DNA from: Micavibrio sp. UBA6929
GTDB taxonomy: Bacteria > Pseudomonadota > Alphaproteobacteria > Micavibrionales > Micavibrionaceae
NCBI GenBank assembly: GCA_002448815.1
Contig: DKAJ01000012.1
Location: 1-52,321 of the forward strand
Length of the DNA stretch: 52,321 bases
Reading direction: 5' to 3'
Made by a program: the position numbers and the translations under genes. Positions 7,959 through 16,842 of this stretch are shown here, one piece after another (positions within the stretch are counted from its first letter, which is position 1; the number at the start of each line of letters is the position of its first letter). The notes under the pieces are model-generated. The model was not told where the DNA came from. It saw only the letters and a program-made list of their open reading frames with translations, and did no database searches.

Positions 7959-9857
7959 ATGTCGGGCAAAAATACGTACAGAAAACATCGCCCGCTTTTT
8001 GCACATCAGCTGCCAAAGCCTGCAAAGAAATCTAAGAAAAAGAAATGGGTCATTTTGCCAGTTTTGTGGCGCAGCTTTAAGCGCACATGTTTTGCGCTGG
8101 GCTTGATGATGATGATCTCTATGGTGTTCTGGGGGGTGACGTTATCACGTTTAAGCTCTCAGACCGCGCCGCCAAGTTTGCCCTCTGAAATGGTGGTGTA
8201 CCTGAAATTAGAAGGCCAAGTCAGCGAACATCAGCAAATGTCGCCTTTTGCTAATCCTTTTGCACCTGTTGCGCCCACATTACGCACGATGGTTGAAACA
8301 CTAGAGCGCGCGGGCTCGGATGACCGCGTGAAGGGCCTGATGGTGCGCTTGTCAGATGTGAGCATGTCGCTCTCCCAAATTCAGGAACTGCGCGCCGCCA
8401 TCAAAGATTTTCGTGAAACGGGTAAATTTGCTTATATCTACGCGTCATCATATGGCGGCGGTACAGGGGGGCTTGGCCGCCTGTACCTCGCCAGTGCCTT
8501 TGATCAGCGCTGGATGCAGCCTTTGGGCGTTGTATCGATGGCAGGGATGCGCGTTGAAATGCCATTCTTTAAAAACGTGCTGGATAAAATCGGCGTTGTG
8601 CCAGATTTCTTTCAGCGCAAAGAATATAAAACGGCCTATGAAAGTCTAACCAATAAGGAAATGAGCGCCGCCAACCGCGAGGCAATGAGGACAGTTGTTG
8701 AGGCAATGCGCGATGCCATCAGTGCAGATATGCCAAGTGATCTAGGCATGGAAGCCGAAGCCTTCGACGATTACATTGACTATGGCCTGTTTACCGCGCC
8801 CGAGGCATTAGACCGCAATTTGGTAACGCATTTGGATTACGTAGATGTATTAATTGACACCGTAAAAGAACAGGTCACTGGCAGCGCCAGCGCCGATGAC
8901 AGTTTATTCGTACATTTCGACGCCTATGCACAAGACGTAACGCGCGGCGCGGAAAATGCCGCGATGCATAAGCAAAAGCGCGCTGCCTTAATCTATGTCA
9001 GCGGCGCAATCGTGGAAACCTCACAAGGGCAGGATAATATTGCCGCGGCCGATATTATTGCGCCGGCTATCCTTGACGCCGCCGATGATAAATCCATTGA
9101 GGCCATTATCCTGCGTATCAATAGCCCTGGCGGTTCTCCTGTCGCATCAGAAAGTATTTTACGCGCCATGCATAAGGCGCAGGCAAAAGGCAAACAGGTT
9201 ATCGTATCTATGGGAACAGTTGCGGCATCGGGCGGTTATTGGATCGCCAGCGGCGCGGATTACATCTTTGCCATGCCAACAACATTGACAGGATCAATTG
9301 GCGTTTTGGGCGGCAAGTTTTCTGCAGGGCCAATGTGGGATAAGCTTGGCGTGCAGTGGGATCGCTCGATCCAGTGGGGCGATAATGCAGGCATTTGGTC
9401 GTTTAATGAAACATTTACCCCTGATCAAAAATTGCGCATTGATGCAATGCTGGATCAAATTTATACGGCCTTTATTGAGCGCGTATCCAAAGGGCGCGGC
9501 CTTACCCCTAAACAGACGGAGCGCATTGCGCGCGGCCGTGTGTGGCCAGGCCTAAACGCCTATGAAAATGGCTTGGTGGATGAATTAGGCGGATTAAAAG
9601 ACGCGGTTGCGTATACGGCTGCAGCGCTTGATCTGGATAATCCATCGGATTTGAAACTGGTTCAAATGCCCAAAGAACTTTCCCCGCTTGAGCAGCTCGC
9701 AAAATTGCTAGGGCAGCGCAGTATCATTTTTGAATCCTTGCGTATGCAATCAACAATCGGCCAGTTATTGGCGCCGATCGCACGCGAGGCCGATACTCTG
9801 TCGATGATGCGTGATCCTGAAATGATGGTGTATACGCCAGTGCGAGGAGCGCGGTAA
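7959..9857 (+). CDS. sppA: Signal peptide peptidase SppA, long (67K) type
   Basis: Membrane-bound serine protease that degrades cleaved signal peptides. The start at ATG 7959 is preferred, because GGAG at 7947-7950 is correctly spaced and the longer frame would overlap aroC. Order: a very basic N-terminus (PAKKSKKKKW), one membrane segment at about 43-63, then two tandem S49 domains. The catalytic Lys is expected in EYKTAYESL (Lys224) of the first domain, and the nucleophile Ser424 in GTVAASGGYWIASG of the second. This is the double-domain architecture of E. coli SppA. The next gene starts directly after its stop. Confidence 0.95.
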   Translation: MSGKNTYRKHRPLFAHQLPKPAKKSKKKKWVILPVLWRSFKRTCFALGLMMMISMVFWGVTLSRLSSQTAPPSLPSEMVVYLKLEGQVSEHQQMSPFANPFAPVAPTLRTMVETLERAGSDDRVKGLMVRLSDVSMSLSQIQELRAAIKDFRETGKFAYIYASSYGGGTGGLGRLYLASAFDQRWMQPLGVVSMAGMRVEMPFFKNVLDKIGVVPDFFQRKEYKTAYESLTNKEMSAANREAMRTVVEAMRDAISADMPSDLGMEAEAFDDYIDYGLFTAPEALDRNLVTHLDYVDVLIDTVKEQVTGSASADDSLFVHFDAYAQDVTRGAENAAMHKQKRAALIYVSGAIVETSQGQDNIAAADIIAPAILDAADDKSIEAIILRINSPGGSPVASESILRAMHKAQAKGKQVIVSMGTVAASGGYWIASGADYIFAMPTTLTGSIGVLGGKFSAGPMWDKLGVQWDRSIQWGDNAGIWSFNETFTPDQKLRIDAMLDQIYTAFIERVSKGRGLTPKQTERIARGRVWPGLNAYENGLVDELGGLKDAVAYTAAALDLDNPSDLKLVQMPKELSPLEQLAKLLGQRSIIFESLRMQSTIGQLLAPIAREADTLSMMRDPEMMVYTPVRGAR

Positions 9858-10238
9858 ATGCAGATGCGCTCGCTGACATTTATGCTTGTGATTTGCGCGC
9901 TGGTGACGGCGATGATATCGCCTGCATGTCAGCTCATGTCTGGGCAGGCCGCAGGCGTAAGCATGATAGAAATATGCTCGGCGCTGGGCGATCAGGTGCG
10001 TTTAGTCGCCGTGCAAAATGATGGCGGCGCATCAACGCAAGACAAAACCGGTGCCGCGCAGCCTGACTGCGGATTTTGCTTTGCGCAGGGGCATATCAAG
10101 CCTGCGTTCATTCAGGCGCTAACAGTGCCGCTTTTGGCGGGCGGTGAGTATATCCTCGCCAGCGCAGGCACAATCGCGCCACAGCGCACATTGGGGCGTT
10201 TATATCAATCGCGCGCACCGCCAATCGTCCTTGCTTAA
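9858..10238 (+). CDS. DUF2946-like small periplasmic protein
   Basis: The 126-residue protein has an N-terminal hydrophobic signal segment (about residues 5-20). It then has the pattern typical of DUF2946 proteins: an MIEICSALGDQVRLV strand and a Cys-x-x-Cys-x-x-x-x-His site, DCGFCFAQGH, near residues 70-79. Relatives often lie beside copper-related outer-membrane genes, but their function is not established. Its start immediately follows the sppA stop (ATG 9858, or in-frame ATG 9864), and a His-rich outer-membrane protein follows. A metal-related role is inferred from the context and the Cys/His site. Confidence 0.6.
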   Translation: MQMRSLTFMLVICALVTAMISPACQLMSGQAAGVSMIEICSALGDQVRLVAVQNDGGASTQDKTGAAQPDCGFCFAQGHIKPAFIQALTVPLLAGGEYILASAGTIAPQRTLGRLYQSRAPPIVLA

Positions 10239-10287
10239 ACACACAAATACCACTTAACACCCTATCTTTTAGCAAGGATCATTCACA

Positions 10288-11394
10288 ATGAATAAATATG
10301 TATTACAAGCCGCAGCACTCACTATGGCGGCATTTTCAACAACAACGGCGCGTGCACAAGATCACAGCCACCATCACCACATGCATGGCAATGCATCCTC
10401 TGGCGCGCAAGAACATTTGCACTTTGGAAATGTTCCAGCCTCTATCACTGGCGATCATACGCACAATAAAGGCGACTGGATGCTGTCATACCGCCCCATG
10501 CGCATGAGCATGCGCGGCAACCGTGATGGCACAAATAGCCTTAATCCGCTTGATATCTCGGGTGTGGTGGCTAATACCTCTGGCACAGGGCCGACAACAA
10601 TGCGCATCGTACCAACAGAAATGACCATGGATATGCATATGCTCAGCGCCATGTACGCGCCCACAGATCGCCTGACATTGATGGTCATGGGCAGTTATCA
10701 GCGCAAAACAATGGACCATATTACCTATGCGATGGCGAATGCCGATCAGGAAATCGGACGTTTCACAACGCAAAGCAATGGTTGGGGCGATACCAAGGTC
10801 GCAGGGCTTTATCAACTAACGCCCAATAAGCCTTATAGCCTTGTCGCCAAAGCGGGAATAAGCCTGCCTACGGCAAGCTTGGATGAGGAAGCAACAATTC
10901 TAAACCCAATGGGGGCGCTGCAACGCACGCGCATGCCATACGCCATGCAATTAGGATCAGGCACCTATGATATTGAACCTGCCTTGACCTATACGCAAGA
11001 TAAGGGCGCTTATAGTTGGGGTGCGCAATATACATCGCAAATCCACCTAGGTCTTAACGCGCAGGGCTATACGCTGGGCGATAAACATGTCATCAGTGGA
11101 TGGGGTGGTTATCAGATCAATGAAATGCTGGGCACAACCTTACGCCTCAGCGCCGAGCACGAAGCCCAAATTGATGGCCGTGATGATCAAATCGCAGGGC
11201 CAGTGCAAACCGCAGATCCAAACAATTATGGCGGTAAACGCGCAGAAATTGGTCTTGGCTTTAACCTGCAACCATTTAAAAACACGGCCCAAGTGATCGC
11301 GATGGAGGTCACGTTGCCTGTCTATCAAAATTTGAATGGTCCGCAGATGGAGCGTAATTACGGCCTGAATGTACGCTATAGCTACAGCTTCTAG
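10288..11394 (+). CDS. His-rich outer-membrane beta-barrel protein (PF13557-like)
   Basis: A 368-residue protein with a Sec signal peptide (cleavage after about TTARA, residue 23), followed by a His/Met-rich stretch (HSHHHHMHG) suited to binding Cu, Zn or Ni. The rest alternates short polar and aromatic strands ending in NYGLNVRYSYSF, a C-terminal aromatic typical of outer-membrane barrels. The pattern resembles the transporter/MetA-pathway family PF13557. It has its own AAGGA ribosome site and ends at a strong terminator. With the DUF2946-like gene it looks like a metal-linked pair appended to the fabI-aroC-sppA run. The metal and the direction of transport are unknown. Confidence 0.65.
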   Translation: MNKYVLQAAALTMAAFSTTTARAQDHSHHHHMHGNASSGAQEHLHFGNVPASITGDHTHNKGDWMLSYRPMRMSMRGNRDGTNSLNPLDISGVVANTSGTGPTTMRIVPTEMTMDMHMLSAMYAPTDRLTLMVMGSYQRKTMDHITYAMANADQEIGRFTTQSNGWGDTKVAGLYQLTPNKPYSLVAKAGISLPTASLDEEATILNPMGALQRTRMPYAMQLGSGTYDIEPALTYTQDKGAYSWGAQYTSQIHLGLNAQGYTLGDKHVISGWGGYQINEMLGTTLRLSAEHEAQIDGRDDQIAGPVQTADPNNYGGKRAEIGLGFNLQPFKNTAQVIAMEVTLPVYQNLNGPQMERNYGLNVRYSYSF

Positions 11395-11430
11395 CCGCGC
11401 GTCGCTATCACCAATATAAACACATAAATG

Positions 11431-11465
11431 CGCCCCTTTATCACGATGCGAAGAGGGGCGTTTTT
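11431..11465 (+). terminator. Rho-independent terminator after the outer-membrane gene
   Basis: CGCCCCT (11431-11437) pairs with AGGGGCG (11454-11460), followed directly by TTTTT. It lies 36 bases after the stop at 11394 and ends the plus-strand run that begins with fabI. Confidence 0.85.
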
Positions 11466-11515
11466 GTATCTGCCGCAGTTTTAAGACAAGTGCGCTGGGG
11501 GGAAGAAGGCTGCGC

Positions 11516-12223
11516 CTACTTAAACATAGGTTCTAACCTGTGACGCATATCCAAATAAGATGTGATGATATGATCTGGTGTAAGGCTTTCTTTTAAGGCC
11601 TTAATCGCCGCGCCCGGTGTATAGGCAATCGGCACAACAGTGCAGGGTAAGTGCTTGTCGGCTTCTATGGCGGCTTTGACATCCTTGCTGCGGTCGCCAA
11701 CATACCAGACGATATCATCCTTGGTTAGCTGAACATCCATTTTCTTAAGGGTCAATAAGATGCTTTCAGGGTTAGGCTTTGCTTTATGAATATCTTCACG
11801 GAAGACTGTCGCCTTAAAATACTGTTTGAGGTCAAAGGTTTCCAGGATCTCATGCCCATAGCCGCGCCCCAAGCCATTACTCGCCAGTCCCATAGGCACA
11901 TCATGCGAGTGCAATAAATCAAGCACATCATAAATATGCGGGCAGGGTTCGACAATTTGATCAACTTCTTTGCGGCGCAGTGAATGCATCGCGCGGTGAA
12001 CCAATAAACGCGGCTTTTTGCGCTGCTCATACGCATCCCAGTCTTGCAAAGGATTCCCCTTTGCGCCGCGCTTGAACGCCCATGTGAGGACGCTGTTAAG
12101 ACGGTAGGATTGATTGTCCATCCACTCCATAAAGTCAATGAGGTGGGGGTTCAGGTGCCGAACCGACGTGCCATCCATATCAAAGATAACAACGCTGGGT
12201 TTTTTGCGGGGCATTGCCTTCAT
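11516..12223 (-). CDS. HAD-superfamily hydrolase (phosphatase, subfamily IA)
   Basis: The 235-residue protein has the four HAD motifs in order: VIFDMDGTS with nucleophile Asp15 and Asp17, LASNG (motif II), a Lys in the KAKPNP region (motif III), and YVGDRSKDVKAA (motif IV). The cap between motifs I and II is helical. The layout resembles phosphoglycolate-phosphatase-type enzymes, but the substrate is unknown. It follows dxs on the same strand after 19 bases and is probably co-transcribed. Start may be Met1 or Met4. Confidence 0.85.
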   Translation of the reverse strand: MKAMPRKKPSVVIFDMDGTSVRHLNPHLIDFMEWMDNQSYRLNSVLTWAFKRGAKGNPLQDWDAYEQRKKPRLLVHRAMHSLRRKEVDQIVEPCPHIYDVLDLLHSHDVPMGLASNGLGRGYGHEILETFDLKQYFKATVFREDIHKAKPNPESILLTLKKMDVQLTKDDIVWYVGDRSKDVKAAIEADKHLPCTVVPIAYTPGAAIKALKESLTPDHIITSYLDMRHRLEPMFK

Positions 12224-12242
12224 GAGATGCAGTGCAACCTTT

Positions 12243-14204
12243 TTACTGTGTTAAGTCTAAAACGTTCTCGATGATATGCGCCGCGTTAAGCTTAGCATAA
12301 TCATATTGATTATACGGCGTATCATGATCTTGGAAAACATCAGGCAAATGCATTTGACGCAGTTTTACACGATTATTCAAAAGGCCTTGTTGGTTCAGGT
12401 GACCAAGGACAAGCGCGCCAAAGCCGCATGCACTGCCTTCTTCAATTGTGATCATGGCGCGGTGGTTTTGGGCTAAATCTTCAATCATCGCGGTATCCAG
12501 TGGCTTGGCAAAGCGCGCATCGGCGATCGTCACGCTGAGGCCATGTTCTTCAGATAAGATTTGCGCGGCCTTCTGGCATTCTTCAAGGCGCGTCCCATAC
12601 GATAGCAACGCTACGTCTGTTCCTTGTTGTACAATGCGCCCCTTACCAATAGGCAAGATATCGCCTTGCTCGGGCAGGGGAGAGCCAGTGCCATTGCCGC
12701 GCGGGTAGCGCAGCGCAATAGGCCCATCATCATAGGCCGCAGCAGTTGCCGTCATGTGGACAAGCTCAGCCTCGTCTGCAGGTGCCATCAACACCATATT
12801 GGGCAGGCATGCCATATAGGCGGTGTCAAAACTGCCCGCATGGGTCGCGCCGTCCGCGCCGACAAGGCCAGCGCGATCAATGGCAAAACGCACAGGCAGG
12901 TTTTGAATGGCAACATCATGTACGATTTGATCATAGGCGCGCTGTAAGAAGGTGGAATAAATCGCCACAAAAGGCTTAATCCCTTCGGCTGCAAGTCCCG
13001 CCGCAAAGGTTACTGCGTGCTGCTCGGCAATGCCAACATCAAAGCATCGCTCAGGGAATTCTTCTTCAAACTTATCCAGCCCAGTGCCCGATGGCATCGC
13101 AGCGGTAATCGCCGCAATTGTGTCATCAGCGCGGGCAAGGCGCAGTAATTCTTGCGCAAAGACGCTGGTATAGCTTGGCGCGGGGGCAGGAGCGCTGGCG
13201 CTCGGCGCGCTGCGTGGTGCTTTGCCTGTTTCAACGTCAAACTGTTTCACGCCGTGCATATAATCATCTGCATTTTCCGCGGGCGCGTATCCTTTGCCCT
13301 TTTGCGTAAGGACATGAATAAGGACAGGGCCATTATGACTGTGATTACGTTCTTTAACGTTGCGTAATATTTGGGTTAAATTTTCAACGTCATGGCCGTC
13401 TACAGGGCCGATATAGTAAAAGCCCAGCTCTTCAAAAAGTGATCCTCCGCCCATGGCAACGCGCGCACCTTCCTCAAGGCGTTTGGTAGCATGACGAATA
13501 GGCCCAGGCAGTGCGCCAGTAATCTTCTTACCCATTTCACGCATGCGGCGATATGGCGTTGATGACACAATATTGGTGAGATAACGGCTCATCGCGCCGA
13601 CAGGCTTGGCAATCGACATGTCATTATCGTTCAAAATAACGATCATGTTGCTTTTTTGGACGCCTGCATTGTTCATGGCTTCATAAGCCATGCCCGCAGA
13701 CATCGCGCCATCACCAATCACGGCAATAACGTCATTGTCTTCGCCTTGCAGGTCACGGGCAACCGCCATGCCAAGCGCCGCAGAAATAGAAGTTGAGCTA
13801 TGCCCCGCTCCAAAAGGGTCGCATGGGCTTTCGCTGCGTTTAGTAAAGCCAGATAAGCCGCCGCCTTGACGTAGGCTGTCCATACGGTCTTTACGGCCAG
13901 TGAGTATTTTATGCGGATAGGCCTGATGCCCAACGTCCCAGATGATCTTATCGCGCGGCGCATCGAAAACGGCGTGCAAAGCAACGCTTAGCTCAACAAC
14001 GCCAAGGCCTGCACCAAGATGACCGCCTGTTTTTGCGACGCTTTGGATCATAAATTGGCGTACTTCATCACTCAGCTGAGCAAGCTGCGCAGTATCAAAG
14101 GCCTTTAAATCTGCGGGAGAATTCACCTGATCCAGCAGCGCAAAGCGCTCGCCATCATGGGGCTGCGCAGTGTCATTGGGCGATGTGATCCGTTGTTGTG
14201 CCAT
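12243..14204 (-). CDS. dxs: 1-deoxy-D-xylulose-5-phosphate synthase
   Basis: Thiamine-diphosphate enzyme that condenses pyruvate and glyceraldehyde 3-phosphate as the first step of the MEP isoprenoid pathway, also feeding thiamine and pyridoxal synthesis. The 653-residue length fits. Visible motifs are DVGHQAYPHKILTGR near residue 85, GHSSTSISAALGMA, the ThDP/Mg motif VIGDGAMSAGMAYEAMNN near 160-177, and FAAGLAAEGIKPF in the central domain. It lies between the class A PBP gene and the HAD gene on the minus strand. Confidence 0.97.
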   Translation of the reverse strand: MAQQRITSPNDTAQPHDGERFALLDQVNSPADLKAFDTAQLAQLSDEVRQFMIQSVAKTGGHLGAGLGVVELSVALHAVFDAPRDKIIWDVGHQAYPHKILTGRKDRMDSLRQGGGLSGFTKRSESPCDPFGAGHSSTSISAALGMAVARDLQGEDNDVIAVIGDGAMSAGMAYEAMNNAGVQKSNMIVILNDNDMSIAKPVGAMSRYLTNIVSSTPYRRMREMGKKITGALPGPIRHATKRLEEGARVAMGGGSLFEELGFYYIGPVDGHDVENLTQILRNVKERNHSHNGPVLIHVLTQKGKGYAPAENADDYMHGVKQFDVETGKAPRSAPSASAPAPAPSYTSVFAQELLRLARADDTIAAITAAMPSGTGLDKFEEEFPERCFDVGIAEQHAVTFAAGLAAEGIKPFVAIYSTFLQRAYDQIVHDVAIQNLPVRFAIDRAGLVGADGATHAGSFDTAYMACLPNMVLMAPADEAELVHMTATAAAYDDGPIALRYPRGNGTGSPLPEQGDILPIGKGRIVQQGTDVALLSYGTRLEECQKAAQILSEEHGLSVTIADARFAKPLDTAMIEDLAQNHRAMITIEEGSACGFGALVLGHLNQQGLLNNRVKLRQMHLPDVFQDHDTPYNQYDYAKLNAAHIIENVLDLTQ

Positions 14205-14254
14205 AGTCAGTTAGGTCTAGCGCAAATCAGGGGCATTGCGCAATCATTTATTGC

Positions 14255-16267
14255 TTACTCGTTCAGGTTATAATCGGGGCGTTTGATCTCAGGCTGGATC
14301 GGCAGCAGGCTTTGCAATAAACGGCCAAAGCTACCGCCCGTGGGGTTGGCCTTGAAATCTGCATCACGGTACAACGGCATTGTGTCTTGCATGATGTCTT
14401 TCCACAAAATCGCAGGCAAGGAACCGCCCGTCACGTGATCCATCGGTGCATTATCATCATTGCCCATCCAGATACCTGCGATCAGGTCATCGCCAAAGCC
14501 AATAAACCATGCGTCGCGGTAATCTTGTGATGTGCCAGTTTTGCCTGCAATGCGCGCGTCTGTAATGCCTGCAAGGCGGCCAGTGCCTTGTGCTACAACA
14601 TTGCGTAAAATTTCCTGCATCGCGCGGGCATTCTTGCCGCGAATGACTTGCTTGCCTTCAGGCGGTGATGGGCGGTTATAATATAAAATATCGTCAAGAC
14701 CTGTGATGCGCGTAATTGTATAGGGCGTTACCACATTGCCGCCATTCGCAATCGCCGCATAAGCGCTGCTGAGCTCGATTAACGAAACGGCGCTACTGCC
14801 AAGGGCGAGGGACAAGTCAGGCGCTAAGGGCGCGTGTATGCCAAGTTTGCGCGCGGTTGCTATTGTGGCCTTGGGGCCGCCAGATTCTTGCATAAGGCGA
14901 ACACTGGCAGTATTCATCGACTTGGTGAGTGCCTGCGTCAGGGTAACCTCGCCAAAATATTTCTGGTTAAAGTTTTCAGGGCGGTACTGCGCATCCTCGT
15001 CAAACGGCGCATCCAAAATCATTTGGTCGCGATCCCATCCTTTTTCAAGCGCAGTAAGGTAAACAATGGGCTTAAAGGCAGACCCAGGCTGACGCTTGGC
15101 CTGCGCAGTGCGGTTAAACTGGCTAGCGCTATAATCCTTGCCGCCCACCATGGCGATAATCGCGCCTTTTTTATCCATGATCAGCACAGCGCCTTGCGAA
15201 ACCTGCTTAATGTCATGATAGTTATCAATCATTGCGACAAGGCGGTCTTCTGCAATTTGCTGAATATCCGGGTGTAGGGTTGTTTCAATGACCAAATCAT
15301 CATTACTGCGCCCGATCAGGTCATCAAGCGCACTGATCACCCAATCCGTGAAATAGCGTGCACGATTTTGTGATAGGGGACGCGTATCCTCGGCCGTGAC
15401 CATAACGTTTTTGGCGTTTGCGGCTTGTTGTTGGGTGATGAAACCCGCGCGCACCATGGCCTGTAAAACGATGCGTGCGCGTTTGTTCGATGCTTTTGGT
15501 GCATAAATCGGTGAATAATGCGATGGCGCCTTTAAAAGTCCCGCTAACACGGCGGCCTCGTACAGGTTGACCTGCGATGCAGGCTTATCAAAATAGCGCC
15601 GCGCTGCTGCGTCCATGCCGTATGCGCCGCTGCCGAGATATACGCGGTTGAGGTAGGCGCTTAAAATCTCATCCTTGCTTAGTTCATGTTCTAACCACAA
15701 GGCAAGCATGGCTTCTTGGATCTTACGCTTTAATGTGCGCTCTTGACTGAGGAATAGGTTCTTTGCCAATTGCTGCGTGATGGTTGATCCACCTTGACGC
15801 ACGCCGCCGCTCAGGATGTTGCGGCTCATCGCGCGGGCAAGGCCAATGGGATCAATGCCAAAATGCGTGTAAAAACGGCGATCTTCAATCGCAATTACCG
15901 CATGGGGCAAGTGGGGCGGGACGTCTTGCAAACTGATCGTATTGCCTTTGAGGTCACCATACCGACTGATGATAGAGCCATCAGCAGCCTTGATCGTGAT
16001 CGTTGATCTGCGTTCAAAATCGGCTTGCTCTGTAATCGCAGGAAGTTCTGCCCCGTACCAGCCCAGAAGCAAAATCACAAACATGACACCCCAAATGCCA
16101 ACAACCACGCACCATTTAATCAGTGATTTGACGATAGAGCGCTCAGGCGCGGCCTGAGGCGTTTTACGGGAAGATCTGCGTTTTTTTGCTTTTGTTTTTG
16201 ATTTAACCGGCGCAGCCGCGCGTTTTGTCGTCTTTTTGGCAGGGGTTTTAGGTGTCTTTCTCGCCAT
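14255..16267 (-). CDS. Class A penicillin-binding protein, PBP1A family
   Basis: Bifunctional peptidoglycan glycosyltransferase/transpeptidase, 670 residues. A strongly basic, Lys/Arg/Ala/Pro-rich cytoplasmic tail fills residues 1-48, then one membrane anchor at about 50-70. The GT51 domain shows AIEDRRFYTHFGID with the catalytic Glu, and GGSTITQQLAKNLFL. The transpeptidase domain has the active-site Ser in GSAFKP, a SxN-type SMN and the KTGTS box. It is shorter than E. coli PBP1A (about 850) and lacks a clear extra OB-type insertion. It is preceded by the GNAT gene (12 bases) and followed by dxs (50 bases). Confidence 0.93.
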   Translation of the reverse strand: MARKTPKTPAKKTTKRAAAPVKSKTKAKKRRSSRKTPQAAPERSIVKSLIKWCVVVGIWGVMFVILLLGWYGAELPAITEQADFERRSTITIKAADGSIISRYGDLKGNTISLQDVPPHLPHAVIAIEDRRFYTHFGIDPIGLARAMSRNILSGGVRQGGSTITQQLAKNLFLSQERTLKRKIQEAMLALWLEHELSKDEILSAYLNRVYLGSGAYGMDAAARRYFDKPASQVNLYEAAVLAGLLKAPSHYSPIYAPKASNKRARIVLQAMVRAGFITQQQAANAKNVMVTAEDTRPLSQNRARYFTDWVISALDDLIGRSNDDLVIETTLHPDIQQIAEDRLVAMIDNYHDIKQVSQGAVLIMDKKGAIIAMVGGKDYSASQFNRTAQAKRQPGSAFKPIVYLTALEKGWDRDQMILDAPFDEDAQYRPENFNQKYFGEVTLTQALTKSMNTASVRLMQESGGPKATIATARKLGIHAPLAPDLSLALGSSAVSLIELSSAYAAIANGGNVVTPYTITRITGLDDILYYNRPSPPEGKQVIRGKNARAMQEILRNVVAQGTGRLAGITDARIAGKTGTSQDYRDAWFIGFGDDLIAGIWMGNDDNAPMDHVTGGSLPAILWKDIMQDTMPLYRDADFKANPTGGSFGRLLQSLLPIQPEIKRPDYNLNE

Positions 16268-16279
16268 GCCATCCGCCTC

Positions 16280-16813
16280 TTATGTGCAGTTCAGCCAATA
16301 ACGGCGGCGCGCTGGGAACTTTTCTGTTTTAGGGGTTTCATCATCAAAGCGTCCCTCGCAAAACTCGATAATGCGAATGGCGGCATGATTGTCGGGCTGC
16401 ACGGTCAAAAGCGCATTATCAATGCCCAGATGGCCAATGACAGGCATAGCCTTTTGCAAGATTTTCTTACCAAAGCCTTTGCCGCGCATAGAAGGGCGAA
16501 TAATGAAATTGGCGTTGCCGCCCCATTTTTCAAGGTGCCAGTTTAAACGGTGGCGAATATTAACAGTGCCGATATAGTCATGCCCCTTAACCAGCCAAAC
16601 AATGGTCTCAGGCACAGGCTCGACCCAGTTCGCATAAGGGCGGTGCAAATGGCGCCGGCGCGCGTTGAGGTCGTCAACGAATTGCTCGAAATTTGTTTTA
16701 ACATCATTCAAGTTCAAGAAATGATAGCGTCCTTCTTCTTGATATTCGGCTAGGGCCTCAAGAAAGCTTTCTTTATAAATGACGTCTGGTTTTGCAAGTT
16801 TCGATGCTGACAT
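16280..16813 (-). CDS. GNAT-family N-acetyltransferase
   Basis: The 177-residue protein carries the GNAT acetyl-CoA-binding motif A as IIRPSMRGKGFGKKIL (about 104-119), followed by a LTVQPDNHAAIRIIEFCEG strand-helix typical of the family. The N-terminal ~50 residues are helical and charged. The acceptor substrate cannot be deduced. It lies tightly between mgtE (29 bases) and the penicillin-binding protein gene (12 bases), so it is probably part of that transcription unit. Confidence 0.85.
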   Translation of the reverse strand: MSASKLAKPDVIYKESFLEALAEYQEEGRYHFLNLNDVKTNFEQFVDDLNARRRHLHRPYANWVEPVPETIVWLVKGHDYIGTVNIRHRLNWHLEKWGGNANFIIRPSMRGKGFGKKILQKAMPVIGHLGIDNALLTVQPDNHAAIRIIEFCEGRFDDETPKTEKFPARRRYWLNCT

Positions 16814-16842
16814 GGCTTATATCATATGGCTTTGCAGTTAGA

